Part shown: positions 1-8,487 of the stretch, one piece after another
Position numbering within the stretch: the stretch's first letter is position 1
Layout of the letters: the number at the start of each line of letters is the position of its first letter
Assembly: GCA_937896565.1 (NCBI GenBank)
Contig: CALBOV010000343.1
Coordinates: 1-49,867 of the forward strand
Length of the DNA: 49,867 bases
Source of the DNA: an uncultured Salinisphaerales bacterium
GTDB lineage: Bacteria > Pseudomonadota > Gammaproteobacteria > Nevskiales > OUC007
Direction: 5' to 3'
Program-made: the position numbers and the translations under genes
Notes under the pieces: generated by a model
What the model saw: only the letters and a program-made list of their open reading frames with translations
Database searches by the model: none
Told to the model about the DNA's origin: nothing

Positions 1-297
1 CAGCCCGACCATCTGCACCGCCCGCCAGCGACGCTCGCCGGCAATCAGTTCATAGCCCTCGTCGGCTCGGCGCACGACGATGGGCTGAATCACACCCTGG
101 GCACGGATCGACTGCGCCAGCGCTTCCAGCGCCTCCGGGTCGAACTCACGGCGCGGCTGAAACCGACCGGGCCGGATCGACTCGACGGCAATGTCCTCGA
201 GGCTGCCTTCCGCCTCCGCCTGCTCGCGCGAGACTTCGACCCCGCCGGCGAGCAGCGCGTCCAGCCCACGCCCGAGACCCCTCTTCTTCGCAGCCAT
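1..297 (-). CDS. parB: Chromosome partitioning protein ParB (N-terminal part)
   Basis: ParB binds parS sites near the replication origin, loads as a CTP-dependent clamp and works with ParA to segregate origins. Only the first 99 codons are in the window; the C-terminal part lies beyond base 1. The N-terminus has the family signature KKRGLGRGLDALL, which stimulates ParA, followed by the ParB/Spo0J nuclease-like fold with IRPGRFQPR, GVIQPIVVRR and the CTP-binding motif GERRWRA. The ATG overlaps the parA stop codon as TGATG, so the two are translationally coupled. Identity is secure from these motifs and the parA neighbour. Confidence 0.96.
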   Translation of the reverse strand, partial: MAAKKRGLGRGLDALLAGGVEVSREQAEAEGSLEDIAVESIRPGRFQPRREFDPEALEALAQSIRAQGVIQPIVVRRADEGYELIAGERRWRAVQMVGL

Positions 298-1073
298 CAG
301 GCGGCCCGGCGGCGACCGCCGCGCAGCACTTCGCCGGCCAGCGCGAGGTAGGCCTGCGCGCCCTTGGACTGGCTGTCGTACTCAAAGGCCGGCAGGCCAT
401 GGCTGGGCGCCTCGGCCAGGCGCACGTTGCGCGGGACGATGGTGCGATACACCTGGTCCGGGAAATGCGCCAGCAGCTGGGCGGAGACTTCATTCGCCAG
501 ATTGTTGCGCGGATCGAACATGGTCCTCAGTACCCCCTCGATCTCCAGCCGCGGGTTCAGCACCGCACGGACCTTGCGAATCGTGTCCAGCAGCGCAGAC
601 AGCCCTTCCAGCGCGTAGTACTCGCACTGCATCGGAATGACCACGCCGTCAGCCGCGACCAGCGCGTTGACCGTCAGCATCGACAGGGCCGGCGGGCAGT
701 CGATGACAACATAGTCGAAATCATCCTGAATCCCCGCCAGCGCCTGAGCCAGCGCCTTCTCGCCGCCCTTGCGCTGCCGCAGGCCGACTTCGGCCGCGGT
801 CATGTCCGTGTTGCTGGGCAGCACCGAAAAACCGAGCGAAGCGGGCGTCACGATCGCCTCGCCGATCGCCGCCTCGCCCAGCAGCACATCACAGCCGGTC
901 AGCTCCAGCTCGTCCTTGTTGACGCCGACACCCATGGTCGCGTTGCCCTGGGCGTCGATGTCGACGAGCAGCACGCGCTTTTTCGTCGCCGCCAGCGAGG
1001 CAGCGAGATTGACGGCCGTCGTCGTCTTGCCGACACCGCCTTTCTGGTTGGCTATCGCCAGGACGCGCGCCAT
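297..1073 (-). CDS. parA: Chromosome partitioning ATPase ParA/Soj
   Basis: A 258-residue ATPase of the MinD/ParA family that forms an ATP-dependent DNA-bound gradient followed by ParB-parS complexes. The deviant Walker A motif KGGVGKTT spans residues 11-18, with the signature lysine at 11; Walker A' is VLLVDIDAQGNAT and Walker B is YVVIDCPPAL. Starting at ATG 1073 puts the P-loop at the family's usual place; the longer open frame upstream is only read-through over rsmG. The start overlaps the rsmG stop (TGATG) and the stop overlaps the parB start, giving a tightly coupled rsmG-parA-parB operon. Confidence 0.97.
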   Translation of the reverse strand: MARVLAIANQKGGVGKTTTAVNLAASLAATKKRVLLVDIDAQGNATMGVGVNKDELELTGCDVLLGEAAIGEAIVTPASLGFSVLPSNTDMTAAEVGLRQRKGGEKALAQALAGIQDDFDYVVIDCPPALSMLTVNALVAADGVVIPMQCEYYALEGLSALLDTIRKVRAVLNPRLEIEGVLRTMFDPRNNLANEVSAQLLAHFPDQVYRTIVPRNVRLAEAPSHGLPAFEYDSQSKGAQAYLALAGEVLRGGRRRAA

Positions 1074-1699
1074 CAGCCGGCCTCGGAAAGAATGACGACA
1101 CAGCGCTCGGCATCCAGGCCGGGCACGGTCAGGGGGAGAATCGATTCGACGTTCACGCTGTTGTCCAAGGCTTTGAGTTCCTCGTCGGGAACCTGTCCCT
1201 TCATCGCAACCCACCGACCACCAGGTGCAAGCAGGTGGCGGGTCAGGTCGACAAAACGTTGCAGGCTCGTAAAGGCCCGGCAGGTGACGGTAGCGAAACG
1301 GGTGTCGCTTTGAAAGTGTTCCACGCGCGCCTGCTCGATCGTCACGTTGGACAAGTCGAGCTGGCGACACACGTGACGCTGGAATCGGACCTTCTTGCCG
1401 ACCGATTCCACCGAGGTGATTGCGAGTTCTGGCCGCGCGATCGCCCAAGCCAGGCCCGGCAACCCGGCGCCACTGCCGATATCGGCCACCGGCCGGCGCG
1501 CATGGGGCAACACGACGAGGCTGTCCAGCAAGTGATGCGTCACCATCTGCGCCGGATCGCGCACCGCCGTCAGATTGAAACTGCGGTTCCAGCGCGTCAA
1601 CTCGCTCAGGTACAGCGCAAACTGCTCGACCGTCCGAGGCTCGGCCGTGAACGACAATGCCGCGAGGCCGCGCTCAATCTGTGATTCCAGGGAACTCAG
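1073..1699 (-). CDS. rsmG: 16S rRNA (guanine-527-N7)-methyltransferase RsmG, probable CTG start
   Basis: RsmG (GidB) uses S-adenosylmethionine to methylate G527 of 16S rRNA in the small-subunit decoding region. The Rossmann motif I is VADIGSGAGLPGL; LTAVRDPAQMVTHHLLDSL and RAFTSL are also family-typical. There is no ATG near the expected start. A CTG at 1699 has GGGAG six bases upstream and gives 208 residues, close to the 207 of the E. coli protein. The nearest conventional start is GTG at 1756, which adds 19 proline/arginine-rich residues and has a weaker ribosome site. First gene of the rsmG-parA-parB operon. Usually mnmG lies just upstream; here an EF-hand gene diverges instead. Confidence 0.93.
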   Translation of the reverse strand: MSSLESQIERGLAALSFTAEPRTVEQFALYLSELTRWNRSFNLTAVRDPAQMVTHHLLDSLVVLPHARRPVADIGSGAGLPGLAWAIARPELAITSVESVGKKVRFQRHVCRQLDLSNVTIEQARVEHFQSDTRFATVTCRAFTSLQRFVDLTRHLLAPGGRWVAMKGQVPDEELKALDNSVNVESILPLTVPGLDAERCVVILSEAG

Positions 1700-1861
1700 A
1701 GCGGACTCCCGTGCCGGCGTGGTCGATGGATGGGCGAGGCGCGGGAGTATACGCACCGCCGGGGTCCGGACGGACGACACCGACCGCGATCGACCAACGC
1801 GCCGGGAACATCCGGGATCGCTTCGCGTCGGAAACTGGGAACTTCGAGCAAGGCAACCACC

Positions 1862-2158
1862 ATGCGAACATTTCTGGCGACTCTCCTCGGCGCATGTCTC
1901 GGCCTGCCGGCCGCGGCGCAGGCGCAGCTGGGCGAGATCAACACACCTTCCGTCCCGACGCTGAGCCAGCGCGCCGGACCCGGCCCGGCGTCGATCCCTC
2001 CGTTCGCCGCGCTCGATGTCGATGATGACCGGCAGATCTCGCAGGAGGAAGCCGCCAGCGACATGACGGTGAGCCGCTACTTCATGCGCGCCGATCGCGA
2101 CCGCGATCGCAGCCTCTCCCGTGCCGAATACGTCGCCCTGCAACAGCAACTGCGCTGA
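1862..2158 (+). CDS. Exported EF-hand domain protein
   Basis: A 98-residue protein with a signal peptide (residues 1 to about 21, ending AAAQAQ) and two EF-hand-like calcium loops, DVDDDRQISQEE near residue 51 and ADRDRDRSLSRAEY near residue 77. The alternating acidic residues at loop positions 1, 3, 5 and the glutamate at 12 are kept, so calcium binding is plausible. It probably acts in the periplasm. Start chosen at the ATG that gives a clean signal peptide. It is transcribed divergently from rsmG, and a second EF-hand protein follows 210 bp downstream. No specific function can be assigned. Confidence 0.8.
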   Translation: MRTFLATLLGACLGLPAAAQAQLGEINTPSVPTLSQRAGPGPASIPPFAALDVDDDRQISQEEAASDMTVSRYFMRADRDRDRSLSRAEYVALQQQLR

Positions 2159-2159
2159 A

Positions 2160-2193
2160 CCGGCGCCACGCTGTCGGGAGGTGGCGACGCCGG
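2160..2193 (+). terminator. GC-rich hairpin after first EF-hand gene
   Basis: Inverted repeat two bases after the stop codon: CCGGCG-CCAC pairs with GTGG-CGCCGG, with a three-base CGA bulge. No T-run follows, so termination is uncertain. The rest of the gap up to 2368 shows only an AGGAGG ribosome site at its end. Confidence 0.3.
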
Positions 2194-2368
2194 CAACCAC
2201 CTGATCATGTGGGGATTTCTCTCCCATGCCACCTGGTGTCGTCGCTGATCGGCGCCACCCGGCCATTCCAAGTGACTGAAATCATGGGCCCTGGAGCTGG
2301 CACAGCGGTTGCGCCAGCGATGGTGCGAGCAAATCGCATGACTGACGCATCAGACAGGAGGTCCACGA

Positions 2369-2668
2369 ATGACTCGTTACATCACAACCATCGCAGCCTT
2401 GCTGTTCGCGGGAACCGCTGCCGCCGGTGGCGCCCTGAGCGCCGATGTCGGCGTTGGCGTCGACATCTCCGGCCAGACCGACACCGAATTCTCGGAACTG
2501 GACACGAATGCCGACGGCATGATCAGCACGGCGGAAGCCGAGGCAGACAGCACCGCCTCCATGCGCTTCACCGAAGCGGATGAAAACCATGACGAAATGC
2601 TGACCAAGGCGGAATTCTCGGCCATTGCCAAGACATCCGCCGAGCAGGAAGAGGAAGCCGGCGAATAA
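2369..2668 (+). CDS. Exported EF-hand domain protein
   Basis: A 99-residue protein with a signal peptide (residues 1-19) and two EF-hand loops: DTNADGMISTAE near residue 50 and ADENHDEMLTKAEF near residue 72. The C-terminus is very acidic (EQEEEAGE). AGGAGG lies seven bases before the ATG. It resembles the preceding EF-hand protein in size and plan but not closely in sequence, so the pair may be an old duplication or a functional pair of periplasmic calcium binders. A strong terminator follows. Partner and role unknown. Confidence 0.82.
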   Translation: MTRYITTIAALLFAGTAAAGGALSADVGVGVDISGQTDTEFSELDTNADGMISTAEAEADSTASMRFTEADENHDEMLTKAEFSAIAKTSAEQEEEAGE

Positions 2669-2737
2669 CACGCTTCCGAGGCATGGTCCTCGCGCCGTCC
2701 ACCGGCGCGGCGGGCCTTGAGGGCCTGACCCTCGATC

Positions 2738-2770
2738 AACGGCCGTGGACCCTGAGTCCATGGCCGTTTT
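2738..2770 (+). terminator. Intrinsic terminator
   Basis: A 13-bp stem (AACGGCCGTGGAC with GTCCATGGCCGTT, one G-T pair), five-base loop CCTGA and a short T-run. It lies between the EF-hand gene and the oppositely oriented oxidoreductase, so it may serve both strands. Confidence 0.75.
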
Positions 2771-2779
2771 CATGCGGGT

Positions 2780-3772
2780 TCAGTCCGCCAGCCGGACGAC
2801 AAAGCGACCGATGTGACCGCCGGCGAGGATCTCGTCGCAGGCACCCGGCACCTCGTCCAGCGTGATCTCGCGCATCGGGATGCTGTCCATCGTCACCGGC
2901 TTCCAGTCACCGGCCAGATGCGTCCAGACGTCCCGCCGCCTGGGCATGGGGCATCCGGCGGAACGCACGCCGATCAACGTCACACCGCGCAGGATGAAAG
3001 GCAGCACCGTGGTGTTCAGTTCGACGCCGCCCGCCATGCCGATGCTCGCGACATTCCCCTCGGCCGCGGTCACGCGGATCAGCCGCGACAGCAGGTCGCC
3101 CCCCACGTTGTCGACCACCCCGCCATAGCGCTCGGTTTCCAGCGGACGCGTCCCGACCCTCAGCGCGTCCAGGGCGATCACCTCGGTCGCGCCGAGCGCC
3201 TTGAGGTAATCCTCCGCATCGAATTTGCGACTGATGGCATGCACCGTGTACCCGAGCCGGCTGAGTATCGCGATGGCGAACGAACCCACCCCGCCGGTCG
3301 CGCCCGTCACCGCGACGGCGCCCAGCTCCGGCGCCTGCCCGTTGTCCAGCAAGCGGGAGATCGCCAGACCCGCCGCGAACCCCGCGGTGCCGTATTCCAT
3401 GGCCTGACGCAGGGACAGGCCGGATGGCAGATGGACCACCGAGTCCGCGGGCACGGTGACCGTGGTCGCAAGCCCGCCGTCGCGCGTTTCCGACAATCCA
3501 CGCCCCGTGACCAGCACGTCGTCGCCCACCTGGAAGCGCGGATCCTCCGACTGCTCGATCACGCCGGAGACATCAACGCCGGCGTTGAGCGGGAACCGGC
3601 GCAGGATGCGACCCTTGCCCGTCACCGCCAGCGCATCCTTGTAGTTCAGGCTGGACCACCGGGCCCGGAGCCGAACCTCGCCCCTGGCCGGCATCGGTGC
3701 GGACCAGTTCTGTATTTCGGCAATCGTGGACTCGCTGCGGCGGTCGATCCGCAGCGCGCGTTCTTCGGTCAT
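2780..3772 (-). CDS. acuI: AcuI/YhdH-type acrylyl-CoA reductase or quinone oxidoreductase
   Basis: A 330-residue medium-chain dehydrogenase/reductase of the YhdH/AcuI group, which lacks the structural zinc. Members reduce acryloyl-CoA to propionyl-CoA with NADPH, or act as quinone reductases. Seen here: the substrate-side motif SLNYKDALAVTGKG, GVDVSGVI, and the nucleotide-binding VTGATGGVGSFA about residue 150, followed by AISRK as in AcuI. A GTG two codons upstream (3778) is possible, but AGG lies nine bases before the ATG at 3772, which I prefer. Monocistronic, convergent with the EF-hand gene. Substrate is inferred from family only. Confidence 0.85.
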   Translation of the reverse strand: MTEERALRIDRRSESTIAEIQNWSAPMPARGEVRLRARWSSLNYKDALAVTGKGRILRRFPLNAGVDVSGVIEQSEDPRFQVGDDVLVTGRGLSETRDGGLATTVTVPADSVVHLPSGLSLRQAMEYGTAGFAAGLAISRLLDNGQAPELGAVAVTGATGGVGSFAIAILSRLGYTVHAISRKFDAEDYLKALGATEVIALDALRVGTRPLETERYGGVVDNVGGDLLSRLIRVTAAEGNVASIGMAGGVELNTTVLPFILRGVTLIGVRSAGCPMPRRRDVWTHLAGDWKPVTMDSIPMREITLDEVPGACDEILAGGHIGRFVVRLAD

Positions 3773-3958
3773 GGTCACGGACCTGACGACTGGGGTTCAA
3801 CCGGCATGGTAACGGCCCAATGACCGCCCAGGCGGCGTCATGTCCCCCGCGAACCCGGCGGCGCGAATCGACATCACCGGATATTCACGTCGGATCCGGT
3901 ATACCTCCAACTGCCAGCCCTCCCTCGATTCGAGCCACCCAGCAACCCGAACCCCAGC

Positions 3959-5347
3959 GTGCATCAGTCCCGGTTGATCTCCGTTCTCTCCAGCCTGGGC
4001 GGTGGCTCCACCTCCGAAGCCACGTGGCGCCTGGCGGCGATCGCACTGTTCACCGCGGTGCTGGCGATCACCGAGACCGGCGTGGGGCTCTACCAGCGCT
4101 CGGCGGCCGCGGGCGCATTCACCGACGCCGCGGTCACGGTCAGCCAGGCCCAGGCACGGATGGAGTCGGAGCTGGCGTCCATTCTTCATCTGAGCAGTGG
4201 CCTGAGCGCCTACTTCACGCTCAACGCGGACCATCTGGATGCGGCGGAAATCGAGCAAATGTTCGCCCTGCTGCATGACGAAGCCCGCCATGTGCGCAAT
4301 TTCGGTCTGGCGGTCGGGTATGTATTGACCTACGTCTACCCGGTCGAGGCCAACCGGGCCGCCATCGGCCTCGATTATCGCCGGATACCGCGCCAGTACG
4401 AGGCGGTGCGCGAAGCGATCGAGCGCGGCCAGCCGACGCTGTCCCCCCTGCTGGATCTCGCACAGGGCGGTCAGGGCGTGATCTATCGTGCGCCGATCTT
4501 TCGCAACGGCGAATACTGGGGGCTGCTGAGCACGGTGATCGACGTTCACAGCCTGACCCGCGCCCTGTTCAGCGAATCAGGCTTCGGCGGCATGCCCATC
4601 GCCGTCAGGGACCCGAAAAACGTCACGATCTGGGGCGACGACGCGCTGTTCGACAACAGCGACAATCCGATGCTGGTCTCCGACCACGACTGGCAGTACG
4701 TCGCCCAACCCGCTTCCGACCCACGCATTCCGGTCATTGTCGGCCTGATACGCGGCTTCGGACTGTTGCTGGCGGCGTCGCTGGCCTTCAGCCTGTACAT
4801 GGCGCTGCGTCATCACGACGACCTGATCCGCCTGTCCCGCCAGGATGCCCTGACCGGCCTGGCGAACCGGCGCCGGCTCAACGAACACATCCGTCACGGC
4901 CTGGAGCGGGTCAGGCTGAACAACGACCCGGGCTTTACCGTCGTCTTCGTCGATCTCGACGGGTTCAAGCAGATCAACGACAGCATGGGACATCGCGCTG
5001 GCGACGCGGTGCTCTCCGAGATCGCGAGACGGCTGGTCGGCCTCTGCCACGGCGGCGATGTCGCCGCGCGCTGGGGCGGCGACGAGTTCGCGATCTATCT
5101 GGCCGGATTGCGCGACCGCGACCCGGAGGTCGCGCTGGATCGCTTCCGGTCCGTGTTCGATCGTCCGGTCACCTTCAATGGCACGGCGATCCTCATTCGC
5201 GGTTCGGTCGGTCACGCCATCGCGCCGCGAGACGGCGACAACGAACAGGACCTGATCTGCGCGGCCGACCGCCGCATGTACCGGCAGAAGACGCACCGTC
5301 ATGCGCCGGACGACCGGCGACAAGGCCGCCCCGCGCGGGCATCCTGA
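3959..5347 (+). CDS. Membrane diguanylate cyclase with CHASE sensor domain
   Basis: A 462-residue protein that should make cyclic di-GMP in response to an extracytoplasmic signal. Order: membrane segment near residues 25-45; periplasmic CHASE-like domain with the typical NRAAIGLDYR stretch; second membrane segment near 258-282; GGDEF domain starting at DALTGLANRRRL. The active-site loop WGGDEF is intact (residues 372-377). The inhibitory I-site expected as RxxD just before it reads HGGD, so product inhibition may be weak or absent. Start is a GTG without a clear ribosome site; a more downstream start is possible. Confidence 0.9.
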   Translation: MHQSRLISVLSSLGGGSTSEATWRLAAIALFTAVLAITETGVGLYQRSAAAGAFTDAAVTVSQAQARMESELASILHLSSGLSAYFTLNADHLDAAEIEQMFALLHDEARHVRNFGLAVGYVLTYVYPVEANRAAIGLDYRRIPRQYEAVREAIERGQPTLSPLLDLAQGGQGVIYRAPIFRNGEYWGLLSTVIDVHSLTRALFSESGFGGMPIAVRDPKNVTIWGDDALFDNSDNPMLVSDHDWQYVAQPASDPRIPVIVGLIRGFGLLLAASLAFSLYMALRHHDDLIRLSRQDALTGLANRRRLNEHIRHGLERVRLNNDPGFTVVFVDLDGFKQINDSMGHRAGDAVLSEIARRLVGLCHGGDVAARWGGDEFAIYLAGLRDRDPEVALDRFRSVFDRPVTFNGTAILIRGSVGHAIAPRDGDNEQDLICAADRRMYRQKTHRHAPDDRRQGRPARAS

Positions 5348-5429
5348 TCGCCATCGGGCGGACAGGCCGACGCTTGCTGCGGCATAGTTTCGCACCTGGA
5401 AATCCACAACCGACGGATCACTTGCCGCG

Positions 5430-6056
5430 ATGGCTCAGTACACGCTTCACGAACAGGCCGGCCTGGACGTTCAACAGCTGGACGCCAACCCGCTGACCCA
5501 GCTGGCTCACTGGATCGACGATGCCCGGAACGCCGGCATGCTGGATCCGGTCGCGGCCTGTCTGGCCACCACGTCAGCCGGCGGCCAACCTTCCGCGCGC
5601 ATCGTGCTGGTTCGCGAAATCGGCGAGGGCTCCGTGGCCTTCTACACCAACCACGAGAGCCGCAAGGGTCGCGAACTGGCGGAAAACCCGGCCGCAGCAC
5701 TGTGCTTCTGGTGGGACAAGCTCCAGCGACAGGTCCGACTGGAAGGGACGGTCACCCGGATGTCCCAAGCCGACGCCGAGCCCTACTTCCGGGAACGCCC
5801 CCGCGGCAGTCAGATCGGCGCCTGGGCCTCGCACCAGTCCCGGCCGGTCGCCGAGCGGGCCATGCTTGAGGACCGTGTCGCCGCCATCGCCGAACAATTC
5901 GGCGACGAACCGGTCCCGATCCCGGACTTCTGGGGCGGCTATCGACTGCGGCCGTCGACGATCGAATTCTGGCAGGGACGCGACAATCGCCTGCACGACC
6001 GGATCCGCTTTTGCGCGACGGACGGCGGCTGGACCGCCGACCGCCTGGAACCCTAG
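5430..6056 (+). CDS. pdxH: Pyridoxamine 5'-phosphate oxidase
   Basis: PdxH is an FMN-dependent cytosolic enzyme that oxidises pyridoxine or pyridoxamine phosphate to pyridoxal phosphate, the last step of vitamin B6 synthesis and salvage. The 208-residue length is typical. Seen: SARIVLVREI, FYTNHESRKGRELAENP, FWWDKLQRQVRLEG for FMN binding, SQIGAWASHQS, and the C-terminal DFWGGYRLRP, FWQGRDNRLHDR. The usual last residues RLAP are RLEP here. It follows the cyclase by 82 bp and ends 21 bp from the convergent GST gene. Confidence 0.97.
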   Translation: MAQYTLHEQAGLDVQQLDANPLTQLAHWIDDARNAGMLDPVAACLATTSAGGQPSARIVLVREIGEGSVAFYTNHESRKGRELAENPAAALCFWWDKLQRQVRLEGTVTRMSQADAEPYFRERPRGSQIGAWASHQSRPVAERAMLEDRVAAIAEQFGDEPVPIPDFWGGYRLRPSTIEFWQGRDNRLHDRIRFCATDGGWTADRLEP

Positions 6057-6077
6057 CGATAGCGGCCCGCCGCCCGG

Positions 6078-6707
6078 CTAGCGGGTCTTCTCCCCGTAGG
6101 CGGCACGAGCCGCCGGCCGTTCCGCCATCAAGTCGTACCAGCGCTGCAGGTGCGGCTGATCCTCCGCCGGCGCGAATCCGCTGAGCTTGAAGAACCGCAG
6201 CGCGCAATAGGCGGTGATGTCGGCAACGGTGAGCGCATCGCCGGCCACGAAGAGCTGGTCGGCCAGCGCCTTGTCGAGCCGGGCGAGCCGCTTGGTGGCC
6301 GCAACGCGCTGCTTCTCGCCCCACTCCGGCACCTGGTCCTCCGCGAGCTTCATGCCCGGGTGGGTATGCCGGAAGCACATCGCCATCGGCACCATCACTT
6401 CGAACTCCATGATCCGGTTCCACATCTCCACCTGACCCTGCTGCAGCGGCGTTACGCCGAACAGCGCCGGCTCCGGATGCAACGCCTCGACGTATCGACA
6501 GATCGCCATGGTCTCGCAGAGGATGGTGCCGTCATCCAGCTCCAGCGCAGGCGTGCGACCGTTGGCGACGCGGGCCCGGTATTCGGGCGTCTTGTGCTGG
6601 GCCGCTCGCAGATCGATCACCTCGGTATCGGGTTTCAGGCCCTTTTCGGCCAGGAAATAGTCCACGCGGGCCGTGCTCACCGTTCCCGGTGCTCCGATCA
6701 GCTTCAT
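6078..6707 (-). CDS. Glutathione S-transferase family protein
   Basis: A 209-residue protein with the two-domain GST fold: thioredoxin-like N-terminus with the conserved cis-proline in GRTPALELDDG and the glutathione-contact residues ETMAICRYVE, then a helical C-terminal domain with LTVADITAYCA. The catalytic residue in the first strand is probably the serine of GTVSTAR, as in many bacterial GSTs. It lies 28 bp downstream of the symporter gene on the same strand and may be co-transcribed. Substrate unknown. Confidence 0.92.
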   Translation of the reverse strand: MKLIGAPGTVSTARVDYFLAEKGLKPDTEVIDLRAAQHKTPEYRARVANGRTPALELDDGTILCETMAICRYVEALHPEPALFGVTPLQQGQVEMWNRIMEFEVMVPMAMCFRHTHPGMKLAEDQVPEWGEKQRVAATKRLARLDKALADQLFVAGDALTVADITAYCALRFFKLSGFAPAEDQPHLQRWYDLMAERPAARAAYGEKTR

Positions 6708-6735
6708 GCCGCTCCTCCCAGGGTCGTTCTTGTGA

Positions 6736-8319
6736 TCACCAGAATGCCAGCACCGTGAGCACCGTCACCACGACGAGCACCGCGGCTTGCAGGCGGTAGT
6801 CCGACAGGATGCCCCCCGGGCGCATGTCAGTCGATTTTTCATCCGGCGGCCAGGTGATGTGATACGCCAGCTTGAAGTCCTGGCCGAACAGCAGCGAGAC
6901 CACGACCAGCAGCACGGCGGTCCAGAGCGTCAGGACGATGGCCATGATCGTGAAATGCACGTCGATCATGCCGGTAACCGGCCCGAGCACGAACAGGACG
7001 GCCGAGGTCAGGTGACCCAGGACCAGCGCCCAGAACCCCGCCCGCGGATGCGCGCCCTTCCAGAACAGGCCGGTCAGGAAAATCGCGACCAGGGGCGTGG
7101 TGATGTAGGCGAACGCGGACTGGATGTAGTTCCAGAGACCGGGAAAATCCTTGATCTGCGGCGCCCAGGCAATGGCGATCGCCATGAACACGAAGGTGCA
7201 GACCCGACCGACGAAGGCGGTTTGCGTCGGGCTCAGATCCGGCCTGTGCGGCTTGATGAAATCCAGCGTGACTAGCGTGGACGCCGAATTCAGCGTCGAG
7301 TCGACCGAAGACATGATCGCGGCAATCAGGCCGGCAAGCACCAGCCCGGTCGCGCCGACCGGAAGCAGTTCGGTGACCATGGTCGGAAAGACCTGATCCT
7401 TGTTCTCGACCTCGGGAAACAGCGAGATCGCGAACGCGGCGGGCAGGATCATGATGAACAGCGGCAACAGCTTCAGCGCGCCGCCCAGCATCGCGCCGGC
7501 GCGCGCGGCCTCGAGATTCTTCGCGCCCAGCGCCCGCTGGATGATGTACTGATTCATCGTCCAGTAGTAGAAGCCGATCAGCGGCACGCCCAGCAGCAGG
7601 CCCGGCCAGGGCAGCACGTCGTCGTCGGCCGGTCGGATCATGGACAGATGCCCCTCCGGCAACTGGGCCGTGGCCTTGGCCCAGGACCAGTCGAACTTGT
7701 CGAAGATGATCAGCCCCATCGCCGCCGAGCCGATGATCAGGATGATCGCCTGCAACACGTCGGTGAGCACCACCGCCTTGAGGCCGCCGGCGGCCGTGTA
7801 GATGCCGGCGAACAGGCCCAGCCCCAGGCAGAACCAGAACAGATGCTGACCGCCGGAACCGGGGAAGAACAGCTTGTCCAGCACCAGCGATCCCGCGTAC
7901 AGACCGCCAGCCATGTCCACGACAATGGACAGGAAGATGGTGATGCACGACAGATAGAGTCGCACCCGGTTGTCATACCGGTGTTCGAGAAACTCCGGAA
8001 TCGTCGAGATCTTGGTGCGGATGTAGAACGGCAGCACGAAAATCGCGGAAAACACCAGGATCAACCCGGCCATCCACTCATAGGCCGAGACCGCGATGCC
8101 GGTCTTGTACGCATCCCCCGCCAGACCGATCAGCGTCTGCGCGGAGATGTTCGATGCGAACAGCGAAAAACCGATGACACCAAAGCCCAGCGCACGGCCG
8201 GCAAGAAACAGATCGTCCCCGCTCTTGGTCTGACGGGTGACATAAACCCCGATCCCGATCACCACCATGAAATAGCCGACGATCAGCGCGATATCGATGG
8301 GATGGATGCTCATCTCCAC
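6736..8319 (-). CDS. Sodium:solute symporter (SSS/SglT family)
   Basis: An inner-membrane symporter of about 527 residues with roughly 14 predicted membrane helices. Family hallmarks: GRALGFGVIGFSLFASNISA near the start, GLKAVVLTDVLQ, and the signature LAGLIAAIMSSVDSTLNSAS in the middle. The composition resembles the SglT-like sugar branch rather than the proline or pantothenate carriers, but the substrate cannot be told. The start is GTG at 8319 because AAGGAG lies six bases upstream; ATG at 8313 is the alternative. The GST gene follows closely. Confidence 0.9.
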   Translation of the reverse strand: MEMSIHPIDIALIVGYFMVVIGIGVYVTRQTKSGDDLFLAGRALGFGVIGFSLFASNISAQTLIGLAGDAYKTGIAVSAYEWMAGLILVFSAIFVLPFYIRTKISTIPEFLEHRYDNRVRLYLSCITIFLSIVVDMAGGLYAGSLVLDKLFFPGSGGQHLFWFCLGLGLFAGIYTAAGGLKAVVLTDVLQAIILIIGSAAMGLIIFDKFDWSWAKATAQLPEGHLSMIRPADDDVLPWPGLLLGVPLIGFYYWTMNQYIIQRALGAKNLEAARAGAMLGGALKLLPLFIMILPAAFAISLFPEVENKDQVFPTMVTELLPVGATGLVLAGLIAAIMSSVDSTLNSASTLVTLDFIKPHRPDLSPTQTAFVGRVCTFVFMAIAIAWAPQIKDFPGLWNYIQSAFAYITTPLVAIFLTGLFWKGAHPRAGFWALVLGHLTSAVLFVLGPVTGMIDVHFTIMAIVLTLWTAVLLVVVSLLFGQDFKLAYHITWPPDEKSTDMRPGGILSDYRLQAAVLVVVTVLTVLAFW

Positions 8320-8487
8320 ATCGTGCTCCTTGCTTGTCCTGCGGTCCCCTCGCGCACCACAGCCTAGCCAAAGGGTCTGGCGGATGCGAATGCCGACCGC
8401 AGCCCGCACCGGGCGACATCACCGCAGGGCGCGGCGATACCCGGGGAAACTGTTAGGGTATGGAGTCCCCCTATGCTCCGGTCATGA

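Noticed and set aside
2077-2271. Minus-strand frame of 64 codons near the EF-hand genes.
   Set aside because: Overlaps the first EF-hand gene antisense and lacks a ribosome site or recognisable motif.
2683-2865. Plus-strand 60-codon frame after the second EF-hand gene.
   Set aside because: It runs through the terminator and into the antisense of the oxidoreductase.
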